Shown piece by piece: positions 44,375-52,469 of a stretch of DNA of 64,000 bases (the first letter of the stretch is position 1; each line of letters begins with the position of its first letter). A program made the translations under genes and the position numbers. The notes beneath the pieces are model-generated. The model worked only from the letters and a program-made list of their open reading frames with translations, ran no database searches and was not told the origin of the DNA. Source of the DNA: Gallionella sp. (GTDB taxonomy: Bacteria; Pseudomonadota; Gammaproteobacteria; Burkholderiales; Gallionellaceae); the NCBI GenBank assembly GCA_023229845.1, contig JALNYK010000013.1, positions 1-64,000 on the forward strand, given 5' to 3'.

Positions 44375-44439
44375 GTCGGGTTCAACCCGTCAGCTTCGAT
44401 CGGTTTGGGACAGGCATGTCGGGCTGAAGCCCGACCTAC
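44371..44439. repeat. Element C copy 3, between ampG and yggU
   Basis: Outer arms GTAGGTCGGG and CCCGACCTAC enclose a diverged centre of about 45 bp. The left end provides the ampG stop codon. As a hairpin between convergent genes it may act as a bidirectional terminator. Confidence 0.85.
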
Positions 44440-44442
44440 AGC

Positions 44443-44733
44443 CTAACCCGGCGGCGGGATGACTGACGGCAACCGCTTCGGCGCGGCGATGCGCAACTGC
44501 TTGTTGACGTTGTACACGCCGAACACCACCGTGATCGAACTCTCCGGCACCTGAAACTCTTCCGCGAGGAACCTCACCAGATGCGCCGTGGCGCGCCCGC
44601 GCACCGGCATCTCGGCGACGTATATCTCCAACTGCTTGCCTATTACCTTGCCGATCACGGTCTTCTTCGCGCGCGGCCGGCCGAGGATGTTCAGCACCAG
44701 CGTATCTTCTTCCCAATGACAAAACGACGACAT
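44443..44733 (-). CDS. DUF167/YggU family protein
   Basis: A 96-residue protein: MSSFCHWEEDTLVLNILGRP, then AKKTVIGKVIGKQLEIYVAE, a strand-rich small fold, and RGRATAHLVRFLAEEFQVPESSI. Gly/Arg/Ala-rich stretches such as PVRGRATAHLVRFLAEEF define the DUF167 family, whose function is not established. The ATG at 44733 has GGAG upstream. It is convergent with ampG across a repeat. Confidence 0.88.
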   Translation of the reverse strand: MSSFCHWEEDTLVLNILGRPRAKKTVIGKVIGKQLEIYVAEMPVRGRATAHLVRFLAEEFQVPESSITVVFGVYNVNKQLRIAAPKRLPSVIPPPG

Positions 44734-44849
44734 CAATACTCCAAATTAAAAAATAGTCTGCCCGACTACAGGGTTCAGTTTATTGAGCCAAGACCAGGTT
44801 CTTGTTAAGTTGCCAGCATCCGCCGCCAGCGATACCTCCCGGAGCGATT

Positions 44850-45248
44850 ATGAAATATATCCTGCTTTCCCTGCTGCTGTTCATGTCGGCTGCGGCGCTC
44901 GCCGACGACGACGTACAAGACAAGCTGAAACAACTAGAAACAGACCTGAACGGCGTGCGCCAAGAACAGCAGTCCGTGTACCAGAACTACCAGATGGTCA
45001 GGGACATGCGCCTGATGGAAGCGCAGGAAGGCATTCCACCGAAGTCGCAATACCCGCAAGGCATGGACCTCAACACGCCGCCGCCGAACTTCGACGAGGT
45101 CTTCAGCATGCAGATGGAACGCGAGCAGCGCATCCGGCAATACACCGACGATCTGGAAAGCATGTCGGAGCGTTACCTGGAGCTGGAGGAAGAACGCAAG
45201 ACGCTGCTCGAACAGATCAAGGCATTGAAGCAACAGCCGGCCGAATGA
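44850..45248 (+). CDS. Exported coiled-coil protein of unknown function, 132 aa
   Basis: MKYILLSLLLFMSAAALADD is a clear signal peptide. The mature part is a long charged coiled coil in two segments (DVQDKLKQLETDLNGVRQ and RYLELEEERKTLLEQIKAL) joined by a Pro-rich stretch (GIPPKSQYPQGMDLNTPPPN). It is therefore a small periplasmic, probably oligomeric protein. I do not recognise the family. GGAG lies 5 nt before the ATG at 44850. It is convergent with polA, 4 nt apart. Confidence 0.8.
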   Translation: MKYILLSLLLFMSAAALADDDVQDKLKQLETDLNGVRQEQQSVYQNYQMVRDMRLMEAQEGIPPKSQYPQGMDLNTPPPNFDEVFSMQMEREQRIRQYTDDLESMSERYLELEEERKTLLEQIKALKQQPAE

Positions 45249-45252
45249 CCGG

Positions 45253-48018
45253 CTAGTGCGCCGCTTCCCAGTTCGCGCCTTCGCCCAGTCCCACTTCCAG
45301 CGGCACCTTGAGTTCGGCGACGTTGCACATCAGTTCGCGCAGCTTTTCCTTCACGCGTACCAGTTCGTTCTCCGGCACTTCCAGCACCAGTTCGTCGTGC
45401 ACCTGCATGATGAGTTTGCTTTGCAGTTGTTCCGCGACCAGCCAGTGCTGCACGGCGATCATCGCGAGTTTGATCAGGTCGGCGGCGGTGCCCTGCATCG
45501 GGGCATTGATCGCGGCGCGCTCGGCTCCTTGGCGCTTCATGCCGTTGCTGGCGTTGATTTCCGGCAGCCATAGGCGGCGACCGAACACGGTCTCGACAAA
45601 GCCTTGCTGCTTGGCCTGTTCGCGGGTGCTGTCCATGTAGTTCTTCACGCCGGGATAGCGCGCGAAGTAACGGTCGATGTAGGCGATGGCGGCGCTGCGT
45701 TCGATGCCTAGCTGTTTGGCGAGGCCGAAGGCGGACATGCCGTAGATCAGGCCGAAGTTGATGACCTTGGCGTAGCGGCGCTGTTCGCTGTCCACATCGG
45801 CGGGTGTGGTCATGAAGATCTCGGCGGCGGTCGCGCGGTGGATGTCCTCGCCGTTGGCGAAGGCGCGCAACAAACCTTCGTCGCCCGAGAGGTGCGCCAT
45901 GATGCGCAGCTCGATCTGCGAGTAGTCGGCGGAGACGATGCGGCTGCCTTGCGGTGCGATGAAGGCTTCGCGGATGCGGCGACCTTCGGCGGTGCGCACC
46001 GGGATGTTCTGCAGGTTGGGGTCGGAGGAGGCAAGGCGCCCGGTGACGGCGACGGCCTGCGAGTAGCTGGTGTGCACGCGCCCGGTGCGTCTATCCACCA
46101 TCTGCGGCAGCTTGTCGGTGTAGGTGGATTTGAGCTTCGCCATGCCGCGATAGTCGAGCAGGATTTTCGGTAGCGGGTAATCCAGCGCGAGCTCCTGCAA
46201 CACTTCTTCGTCGGTCGACGGATCGCCGCTGGGCGTCTTCTTCTTCACCGGCAGTTGCAGCTTGTCGAACAGGATTTCGCGCAACTGCTTCGGCGAATTC
46301 AGATTGAACGGCTGACCGGCGGCCTCGTGCGCCTTCGCCTCCAGCGCGATCAGCTTCTCGCCGAGCTCGCGGCTCTGCACCTGCAGCAGCGCGGAATCCA
46401 GCAGCACGCCGTTGCGTTCCATGATGTACAGCACGGCCATGGTCGGCAGCTCGATGTCGCGGTACACATGCTGCAATCCCGATTGCACCTCAATTTGCGG
46501 CGCGAGCGTGTTATGCAGTTGCAGCGTGACGTCGGCATCCTCGGCGGCGTAGCGCGTGGCGGTGTCGAGATCGACCTGGTCGAAGCAGATTTGTTTCGCG
46601 CCCTTGCCGACCACGTCGGCGTAAGCGATGGTCGCGAGGTTCAGGTGGCGCAGCACGAGGTTGCCGAGTTCGTGCGGCTTGTGCGACTCCAGCACATAGG
46701 ACTGCAGCAGCGTGTCGTCGTGGATGCCGGCGAGGTGAATGCCGTGGTTCGCGAAGATGTGCAGGTCGTACTTCAGGTTCTGCCCGAGCTTCTTGTGGCG
46801 CGGGCTTTCCAGCCAGGGCTTCAGTCTTTCCAGCGCCTGCGCGCCGAGCTGGTCAGGCGCGCCGGGATAGCGGTGCGCCAGCGGCAGGTAGGCGGCATGG
46901 TGCGGCTCGATCGCGAACGAGATGCCGACCAGTTGCGAGTTCATCGTGTCGAGACCGGTGGTCTCGGCGTCGATGCAGACGAGGTCGGCGGCCAGCAGCT
47001 TCTCCAGCCAAGCATCGAGCTGGGCTTCGGTGAGGATGCATTCGTAGGTGGCGTGGTCGGTGTTGCCGGGCTCGGCGCCGAACATATCATCGGTATGTAG
47101 GTCGGGCTTCAGCCCGACTTGTTTGTCCTGAGCTGGTCGAAGCTGTCGGGATAAATCCCGACCTACGGCGGAGTCGCCGCCCAGTTCGCGCAGCCAGGTC
47201 TTGAATTCGAACTTTTCGTAGAGACCGCGCAGTTGATCCAGATCGGCAGGAGGGGCAACCAGTTCGTTATAGGGCTGCGGCAGTTCCACGTCGCATTTCA
47301 CTGTCAGCAGTTCGCGTGCCTGCGGCAGCCAGCCCAGTGCGTCGCGCAGGTTCTGCCCGACCACGCCGCCGACCTTGTCGGCGTTCGCGACGAGGTTGTC
47401 CAGCGTGCCGTATTCGGTGAGCCACTTTACCGCGGTCTTCGGGCCGCACTTGGCGACGCCGGGCACGTTGTCCACCGCGTCGCCGGTGAGCGTCAGGTAA
47501 TCGACGATGCGCTCCGGCGGGATGCCGAACTTCGCAGTCACGCCGGGGATATCCAGCGTCTCGTTGTTCATCGTGTTGATCAGCGTGACATGCTCGTCCA
47601 CCAGTTGCGCGAGGTCCTTGTCGCCGGTGGCGACGATGCAGCGCACGCCGTCTTTCGCGGCCTGCCGCGTCAGCGTGCCGATCACGTCGTCGGCTTCTAC
47701 GCCGGGCTGGGCCAATATCTTCCAGCCGGCGGCTTCGATCGCCCGGTGCAGCGGCTCGATCTGCAGCGCGAGGTCGCTCGGCATCGAGGGGCGGTTGGCC
47801 TTGTACTCGGGATACATGTCGTCGCGGAAGGTTTTACCCTTGGCATCGAAGACGCACAGGCTATAATCCGCCGGGTAGTCGTGGCGCAACTTGCGCAGCA
47901 TGTTGAGCACGCCGTAGATCGCGCCGGTCGGGAAACCTTCGCGGTTGCGCAGATCGGGCATCGCATGGAACGCGCGGTACAGGAACGACGAACCGTCCAC
48001 CAATAGTAATGTTTTCAT
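45253..48018 (-). CDS. polA: DNA polymerase I, with an in-frame repeat insert
   Basis: 921 residues. Domain order: a 5'-3' exonuclease (about 1-280: LLVDGSSFLYRAFHAMPDLR, ATGDKDLAQLVD, TGDAVDNVPGV), a 3'-5' exonuclease (about 325-520, keeping CIDAETTGLDTMNSQ with Asp and Glu) and the family A polymerase (SADYSQIELRIMAHLSG, RRYAKVINFGLIYGMSAFG, MQVHDELVLEVPE). It serves in Okazaki fragment maturation and repair. Between the first two domains (about residues 285-307) a 68 bp palindromic repeat is translated in frame (LSRQLRPAQDKQVGLKPDL). It lies in a linker, so function is probably kept. The ATG is only 21 bp from the divergent LOG gene. Confidence 0.97.
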   Translation of the reverse strand: MKTLLLVDGSSFLYRAFHAMPDLRNREGFPTGAIYGVLNMLRKLRHDYPADYSLCVFDAKGKTFRDDMYPEYKANRPSMPSDLALQIEPLHRAIEAAGWKILAQPGVEADDVIGTLTRQAAKDGVRCIVATGDKDLAQLVDEHVTLINTMNNETLDIPGVTAKFGIPPERIVDYLTLTGDAVDNVPGVAKCGPKTAVKWLTEYGTLDNLVANADKVGGVVGQNLRDALGWLPQARELLTVKCDVELPQPYNELVAPPADLDQLRGLYEKFEFKTWLRELGGDSAVGRDLSRQLRPAQDKQVGLKPDLHTDDMFGAEPGNTDHATYECILTEAQLDAWLEKLLAADLVCIDAETTGLDTMNSQLVGISFAIEPHHAAYLPLAHRYPGAPDQLGAQALERLKPWLESPRHKKLGQNLKYDLHIFANHGIHLAGIHDDTLLQSYVLESHKPHELGNLVLRHLNLATIAYADVVGKGAKQICFDQVDLDTATRYAAEDADVTLQLHNTLAPQIEVQSGLQHVYRDIELPTMAVLYIMERNGVLLDSALLQVQSRELGEKLIALEAKAHEAAGQPFNLNSPKQLREILFDKLQLPVKKKTPSGDPSTDEEVLQELALDYPLPKILLDYRGMAKLKSTYTDKLPQMVDRRTGRVHTSYSQAVAVTGRLASSDPNLQNIPVRTAEGRRIREAFIAPQGSRIVSADYSQIELRIMAHLSGDEGLLRAFANGEDIHRATAAEIFMTTPADVDSEQRRYAKVINFGLIYGMSAFGLAKQLGIERSAAIAYIDRYFARYPGVKNYMDSTREQAKQQGFVETVFGRRLWLPEINASNGMKRQGAERAAINAPMQGTAADLIKLAMIAVQHWLVAEQLQSKLIMQVHDELVLEVPENELVRVKEKLRELMCNVAELKVPLEVGLGEGANWEAAH
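47098..47165. repeat. Element C copy 4 inside polA, carrying an element D core
   Basis: GTAGGTCGGGCTTCAGCCCG at one end and CGGGATAAATCCCGACCTAC at the other. The centre contains GTCCTGAGCTGGTCGAAG (47125-47142), a variant of element D. The composite of two repeat families is translated as part of PolA. Confidence 0.9.
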
Positions 48019-48039
48019 TCTTGTTTTAAGGATAATTGC

Positions 48040-48756
48040 ATGAGCATACCGTCCAAACTGCCCGCCTCGGCGATACCGGAAAGCTGGAACTCCAAGGAGG
48101 CCTGGCGAGTGTTCGGCATTATGTCAGAGTTCGTCTCGGCCACCGACCGTCTCAACCGCATCCACCCGGCGGTCAGCATCTTCGGCAGCGCGCGAACCAA
48201 GCCGGAACATCATTACTACAAGCTCGCAGAAGAGATCGCGCGGCTGCTGTCCGACGCCGGCTTCGCGGTGATCTCCGGCGGCGGCCCCGGCATCATGGAG
48301 GCGGCCAACAAGGGCGCGTATTACGGCAAGTCGCCCAGCGTCGGTCTGAACATCCAGTTGCCGCACGAACAGCACAACAACTCCTACCAGAATATCAGCC
48401 AGACCTTCCAGCATTTCTTCGCGCGCAAGGTGATGTTCGTCAAATTCGCCAGCGCCTATGTGGTGATGCCCGGCGGCTTCGGCACATTGGACGAGCTGAT
48501 GGAAGCGCTGACGCTGGTGCAGACCGGCAAGACGCGCCGCATGCCCATCATCCTGGTCGGCAGCAAATTCTGGGGCGGCATGGTCGAGTGGTTCAAGACC
48601 GCGCTGCTGGAAGAGCAGGTGATCAGCCCGGAGGACATGGACCTGGTGCAGGTCATCGACGACCCGGAGCAGGTGGTCGGCGCGATCTTCAAGCATTACG
48701 AGACCCGCGGCTTCCAGCCGTCGGAGGCGGAGCGCGAGCGCCAGCTTTACTTGTAG
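48040..48756 (+). CDS. LOG-family (TIGR00730) Rossmann-fold protein
   Basis: 238 residues. It contains the LOG motifs FGSARTKPE, ISGGGPGIMEAANKGA and MPGGFGTLDELMEAL. The PGGxGTxxE motif marks the family, whose characterised members are cytokinin-riboside-monophosphate phosphoribohydrolases (nucleotide N-glycosidases). The N-terminal 45 residues (NSKEAWRVFGIMSEFVSATD) are longer than in the smallest LOG proteins and match the larger bacterial subgroup. It is divergent from polA with only 21 bp between start codons. Confidence 0.92.
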   Translation: MSIPSKLPASAIPESWNSKEAWRVFGIMSEFVSATDRLNRIHPAVSIFGSARTKPEHHYYKLAEEIARLLSDAGFAVISGGGPGIMEAANKGAYYGKSPSVGLNIQLPHEQHNNSYQNISQTFQHFFARKVMFVKFASAYVVMPGGFGTLDELMEALTLVQTGKTRRMPIILVGSKFWGGMVEWFKTALLEEQVISPEDMDLVQVIDDPEQVVGAIFKHYETRGFQPSEAERERQLYL

Positions 48757-48759
48757 TTT

Positions 48760-48885
48760 GTCATTCCGGCGCAGGCCGGAATCCAGTCGATTAAAGAATC
48801 CCCGCGCAAGCGGGACAATGCCTTGGTTTTTGTCCGCTACGCGGAATATTTTTATTGGCTGGATTTCGGCCTGCGCCGGAATGAC
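48760..48885. repeat. Element A copy 3, 126 bp
   Basis: Same 27 bp terminal inverted repeats as copies at 25494 and 28665, with an interior related to copy 1 (CCCGCGCAAGCGGGACAA against CCCGCGTAGCGGGACAA). It starts 3 nt after the LOG stop. Confidence 0.9.
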
Positions 48886-48936
48886 GGGTTCGGAGGTTCC
48901 CGTAATTTCCGTACATGACGCCTCTAGCTCGATAGA

Positions 48937-48979
48937 GCAACCAGCCAATCGACTAAGCCGCGTAAGCGGATAATCCGCT
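48937..48979. promoter_or_regulatory. Partial element B and 15 bp perfect palindrome before the DUF2782 gene
   Basis: CCAGCCAATCGACTAAGC (48941-48958) is a fragment of element B. Then AGCGGAT-A-ATCCGCT (48965-48979) forms a perfect palindrome 36 bp before the ATG at 49015. It could be an operator or an mRNA hairpin. No sigma-70 boxes are obvious around it. Confidence 0.4.
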
Positions 48980-49014
48980 AAAATACGTCCATTCCAAACT
49001 TCGAGGCTACTGCG

Positions 49015-49347
49015 ATGCGACTCCTGCCATTTCTGCTATTGAGCGGTCTTTCCCTGTCCGCGTTCGCCCAGCAGCCGGTTCCGTCCAATCTCGAACCGCT
49101 GCCCCCGCCGCCCGCGTTCGACGCGCAAGAAGCACCGCTGGACGAGCCTGAGGTGACGATCACCAAGGAATCCGAGCAGACCGTCGAGGAATTCCGCGCC
49201 AACGGCAAGCTGTACATGATCAAGATCACGCCCAAACACGGCGTGTCCTACTACCTGATCGACGATCGCGGCGACGGCAAATTTGTGCGTCAGGAAAGCC
49301 TGGATTCCGGTTTGCGCGTGCCGCGCTGGATCATTCATAAATTCTGA
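49015..49347 (+). CDS. DUF2782 domain protein, exported
   Basis: 110 residues with signal peptide MRLLPFLLLSGLSLSAFA. A Pro-rich segment (NLEPLPPPPAFD) leads to the DUF2782 core: VTITKESEQTVEEFRANGKL, YMIKITPKHGVSYYLIDD, and RVPRWIIHKF at the end. The family is small, periplasmic and of unknown function. In related genomes it commonly lies between polA and thrB, as here. One base separates it from thrB. Confidence 0.9.
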   Translation: MRLLPFLLLSGLSLSAFAQQPVPSNLEPLPPPPAFDAQEAPLDEPEVTITKESEQTVEEFRANGKLYMIKITPKHGVSYYLIDDRGDGKFVRQESLDSGLRVPRWIIHKF

Positions 49348-49348
49348 A

Positions 49349-50293
49349 ATGGCAGTCTTCACCAGCGTTTCCGAGGCGGAGCTGATCGCCTGGCTGGGCG
49401 ATTATTCGCTCGGCCAGTTGCTCGAACTGCAGCCTATCGCTTCCGGCATCGAGAACACCAACTACTTCGTCACGACCGGCAACGGCCGCTTCGTGCTGAC
49501 GCTGTTCGAGAAGCTGACCGCCGACGAGTTGCCGTTCTACCTGAATCTGATGGCGCATCTCGCGCGGCACGGCATACCCTGCCCCAGCCCGGTGGCGAGC
49601 CGCCGCAACCAGTTCCTGGGCTCGCTGAACGGCAAGCCGGCCTGCATCGCGACCCGTCTCTCCGGCAAATCCGTCACCGCACCGAGCGAGGCGCAATGCG
49701 CGGCCATAGGCGCGATGCTCGGACAGATGCACATCGCCGGGCAGAGCTTCTCGCAGGTGATGCCTAACCCGCGCGGTGCGGGCTGGCGCGCGGCGACAGC
49801 GCCACAGGTGCGTCCCTTCCTCGATACGGATCAGGCCGAATTATTCGATAGCGAGATCGCGCTGCATGCGCAGAGCGGCGCTACTCGTCTGCCTCAAGGC
49901 GTGATCCACGCCGACCTGTTCCGCGACAACGTACTGCTCGAAGGCGACCGCGTCGGCGGGCTGATCGACTTCTATTTCGCCTGCAGCGACGCGCTGTTGT
50001 ACGACGTGGCGATCACCGCCAACGACTGGTGCATGCAGCACGCCGAGGGAAAACTGGATGACGCGCGCGCGCAGGCCTTTTTGCGCGCCTACCATGCGGA
50101 ACGTCCGCTGACCGATGTCGAGCGCTGTGCCTGGCCGTCCATGCTGCGGCTGGCCGCGTTGCGTTTCTGGCTCTCGCGTTTGTACGACCTGCACCTGCCG
50201 CGCGACGGCGAACTGATCAACGCGCACGACCCGCGCCATTTCGAGCGCGTGTTGCGTAACCACATCGCGACGGCGCAGGCCGTCTGGTTATAG
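49349..50293 (+). CDS. thrB: Homoserine kinase, aminoglycoside-phosphotransferase-like type
   Basis: 314 residues. This ThrB type phosphorylates homoserine on the way to threonine and belongs to the APH/choline-kinase fold rather than the GHMP kinases. Features are IENTNYFVTTGNGRFVLTLF, the Brenner motif VIHADLFRDNVLL with catalytic Asp and Asn, and GLIDFYFACSDALLYDVA with the metal-binding Asp. The ATG at 49349 lies 2 nt after the preceding stop. With metX it competes for homoserine. Confidence 0.94.
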   Translation: MAVFTSVSEAELIAWLGDYSLGQLLELQPIASGIENTNYFVTTGNGRFVLTLFEKLTADELPFYLNLMAHLARHGIPCPSPVASRRNQFLGSLNGKPACIATRLSGKSVTAPSEAQCAAIGAMLGQMHIAGQSFSQVMPNPRGAGWRAATAPQVRPFLDTDQAELFDSEIALHAQSGATRLPQGVIHADLFRDNVLLEGDRVGGLIDFYFACSDALLYDVAITANDWCMQHAEGKLDDARAQAFLRAYHAERPLTDVERCAWPSMLRLAALRFWLSRLYDLHLPRDGELINAHDPRHFERVLRNHIATAQAVWL

Positions 50294-50302
50294 GGAGGCG
50301 AC

Positions 50303-51076
50303 ATGGAAATACGCAAACTGAACGCGGCGCGCGGCTGGACCTGGGTGAAACAGGGCTGGCAGCTGATCATGCACAGCCCGCTGCTGGCGATTTCCCTCGC
50401 GCTGACCGGCGCATTGGGCATGGTCCTCGCGTTCGCCATCCCGTTGTTCGGGCCGCTGGTCGCCCTGCTGCTGATGCCGCTGCTGATGGCCGGCTACATG
50501 CGCGTCTGCCGCGCGCTGGAAGAAAACGAAGAGATCGAGCTGACTCACCTCTTCGCCGGCTTCAGGACGCATGCCGCACCGCTGGTTTCGCTCGGCGGCT
50601 TCATGTTGCTGGGCGCGCTGATCTCATCGATGCTGGTGATCCTCATCGGCGGCGACGCACTCACCACGCTGCTGGAAGACTTCAAGACCGCCAACGATCC
50701 GCAGATGCTGGTCAACGCGATGTGGACGGCCGGCTCGGGCGTCGCCCTCGGCCTGATGGTTGGCGTTGCGCTGATGTTCGCGCTGATGCTGGCGCTGCAG
50801 TATGCGCCGATGCTGGTGTATTTCAGCGACGTGCCGCCGGTTGCCGCGCTGCGCGCCAGTTTCGCCGGCTCGTTGCGCAACATCGTCCCCTACACGCTGT
50901 ACAGCCTGATTATGCAGGTGCTTGCGCTGGTGCTCGGCTTCATACCTTTCGGCCTCGGCCTGATCGTGCTGCTGCCGCTCGGCCTGACCTCGCTGTACGT
51001 CAGCTACCGCAACATCTTCCCGTTCCCGAACGAGTTGGCGGCTAACCAACCCGTCAAAATCGACACCGAGGCCTGA
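50303..51076 (+). CDS. BPSS1780-family integral membrane protein
   Basis: 257 residues, about six membrane helices. MEIRKLNAARGWTWVKQGW at the start, LFGPLVALLLMPLLMAGYM and YVSYRNIFPF near the end are typical of the betaproteobacterial BPSS1780 family, whose function is unknown. GGAGG stands 5 nt before the ATG. It is in an operon between thrB and another membrane protein. Confidence 0.88.
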   Translation: MEIRKLNAARGWTWVKQGWQLIMHSPLLAISLALTGALGMVLAFAIPLFGPLVALLLMPLLMAGYMRVCRALEENEEIELTHLFAGFRTHAAPLVSLGGFMLLGALISSMLVILIGGDALTTLLEDFKTANDPQMLVNAMWTAGSGVALGLMVGVALMFALMLALQYAPMLVYFSDVPPVAALRASFAGSLRNIVPYTLYSLIMQVLALVLGFIPFGLGLIVLLPLGLTSLYVSYRNIFPFPNELAANQPVKIDTEA

Positions 51077-51078
51077 CC

Positions 51079-51576
51079 ATGCAATATTCCGCCGCCACCG
51101 CCCAAGAGCGCAAGGACGCGCAAGCGCCCCACAACCTGTACATCGTCGGACTGTTCCTGTTCGACCTGTTCATGACCCCGGCGGTGATCGGCCTGAAGAT
51201 AGGCATGATAGGCCTGCTGATCCCGCTGGCCTTCTCCGGGGCGCTGATCGCCTACATCTGGCTGCGCGGTCGCAGCAGCGCGCTGCCGTGGTTCGTCGCC
51301 GCGCACTGGAAGTTCGCGTTCGCGCGCTGCAAGGTGCTGATGCTGGGTTATGCGCTCACCGCGGCGCTGGTTCTTGTCGCCTGGCTGCTCAGCAGCATCT
51401 CGGACGACCACAACATGAGCGCCATCCTGTGGACCGCGATGACGCGCATCGCGCTGATGCCGACGCTGATTACGGTGATGATCACCGCGGTGCTGGAATT
51501 CAGCGCTACCGCACAGGCCGTCAAGGGAGAGGTGCCGGATAAGATCGCCGCCGCATTCCCGCCGCCGGCCGTCTGA
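51079..51576 (+). CDS. Hypothetical membrane protein, 165 aa
   Basis: A soluble N-terminal part is absent after residue 20. About four hydrophobic helices follow (LYIVGLFLFDLFMTPAVIGL, MIGLLIPLAFSGALIAYIWL, VLMLGYALTAALVLVAWLL, ALMPTLITVMITAVLEF). Between helices 2 and 3 is a basic segment, RGRSSALPWFVAAHWKFAF. I do not recognise a family. It starts 2 nt after the BPSS1780-family stop and is presumably co-translated. Element B begins 8 bp after its stop. Confidence 0.75.
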   Translation: MQYSAATAQERKDAQAPHNLYIVGLFLFDLFMTPAVIGLKIGMIGLLIPLAFSGALIAYIWLRGRSSALPWFVAAHWKFAFARCKVLMLGYALTAALVLVAWLLSSISDDHNMSAILWTAMTRIALMPTLITVMITAVLEFSATAQAVKGEVPDKIAAAFPPPAV

Positions 51577-51583
51577 AAACTAC

Positions 51584-51643
51584 TGATGAAACAACTAGCC
51601 ATTCGACTAGGCCGTCAAAATACAACGGCCAAGTCGCTGGTTA
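51584..51643. repeat. Element B copy 2, 60 bp, reverse orientation
   Basis: Outer sequences ACTAGCCATTCGACTA and AAGTCGCTGGTTA are as in copy 1. The inner stem is changed to GGCCGT/ACGGCC, still self-complementary. Compared with GCTGGC/GCCAGC of copy 1, this is compensatory change. Confidence 0.85.
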
Positions 51644-51779
51644 TGCGGTGGTCATCTGCGGCGTTGCGCGGTGTTGGTTGCGGCATAACGCGTTTCACGC
51701 ATTAGCCTTCACCGCAACTTCGTTGTCGGAATCCGGGGTCGCAAGGCGACAGACTGTGAGTACATTCCGGTTCCTGCGC
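51644..51779. other. Non-coding segment between inverted element B copies
   Basis: 136 bp of GC-rich sequence with local repeats such as GGTGTTGGTTGCGGCATAAC and a degenerate piece of element A (CATTCCGGTTCCTGCGC) at its right end. I see no gene, promoter or terminator. Together with the flanking B copies it is a 256 bp repeat-derived spacer. Confidence 0.5.
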
Positions 51780-51839
51780 TGACCAGCGACTTGGCTGGTG
51801 TTGTTTGCCAGCTTAGTCGATTGGCCATGCAAAGCTCCG
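51780..51839. repeat. Element B copy 3, 60 bp
   Basis: Starts TGACCAGCGACTTGGCTGGT and keeps the CGACT-GCTGG / CCAGC-AGTCG fold. It has the same orientation as the copy at 28679 and lies next to a remnant of element A, as there. Confidence 0.85.
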
Positions 51840-51884
51840 TGCGCCTTGCAGCTGACCATCCTCGCTACGTTTTTTGAGTGTTGG

Positions 51885-52469
51885 TCAGTATTCCAGCGCC
51901 CGCCAGTCGGAGAAGGTCGCGGCTTGCCCGCGATGGTTCCCGGCTTCGTCTATCAGGTTCCACACCGTCGCCGCTTCGATCATGAAGCGCTTGCCGCTGG
52001 CGGCGATGCGCACGCCGGAGTAGTCGTCTACATAGCCCCGCCGTGTCACCCGCTCCAGCAGCCGGGCGCGCGTGTCTCGTTCCAGCGGTTCGGCGGAATA
52101 GCGTGACGGCAGCTGCGTGAAATCCTCGAAGCTCATCTCGAACAGTTCCAGCGCGAGGCGGTTGCCGTAGAAGAACACCGGATCGTCCTCCGCACCGTGG
52201 GCGACAATCGCGCGGGGGGCTTGCCACAGCGCGTGGCGCAATGCGGCATCTTGCGCACTATCCCCTCCCCCTTGCAGGGGGAGGGTTAGGGTGGGGGTAG
52301 AAGCTTGGCGGTCTTCTTGAACCTCTACCCTCATCCCACCCTTCCCCCTGCAAGGGGGAAGGAGTAAGTGTTCGTCGAGCAATTCCTTGCCCGTCAGCCG
52401 CCGATAACTATCGACAATCAGCCGCAGCCGTTCGTCCGGTACCGCATCACGCGGCAGTGAGCTTGGCAT
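51885..52469 (-). CDS. MEKHLA-domain protein with an in-frame repeat insert
   Basis: 194 codons. The MEKHLA (PAS-like) domain occupies the last 120 residues: FFYGNRLALELFEMSFEDF, LPSRYSAEPLERDTRARLLE and FMIEAATVWNLIDEAGNHRG, ending TFSDWRALEY. Such bacterial proteins are small putative sensors with no known role. Upstream of the domain about 35 residues (LLPPCRGKGGMRVEV to TPTLTLPLQGGG) are encoded by an inverted repeat at 52262-52362 and do not belong to the fold. The ATG at 52469 overlaps the uvrD stop by 23 nt, so they are coupled. Confidence 0.8.
   Translation of the reverse strand: MPSSLPRDAVPDERLRLIVDSYRRLTGKELLDEHLLLPPCRGKGGMRVEVQEDRQASTPTLTLPLQGGGDSAQDAALRHALWQAPRAIVAHGAEDDPVFFYGNRLALELFEMSFEDFTQLPSRYSAEPLERDTRARLLERVTRRGYVDDYSGVRIAASGKRFMIEAATVWNLIDEAGNHRGQAATFSDWRALEY
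52262..52362. repeat. Element E inverted repeat inside the MEKHLA gene
   Basis: CCCCTCCCCCTTGCAGGGGG on the left faces CCCCCTGCAAGGGGGAAGG on the right. Further inverted matches (GGGTTAGGGTGGGGGTAG against CTACCCTCATCCCACCC) lie inside. This is a common bacterial palindrome, here translated in frame. Confidence 0.85.

Noticed and set aside
51584..51839. Element B as integron attC sites
   Set aside because: The 60 bp length and covarying palindrome are suggestive, but proper RYYYAAC/GTTRRRY core sites are not present, copies are not in the same orientation, and no integron integrase or cassette genes are here. A HattCI-type search could reopen this.
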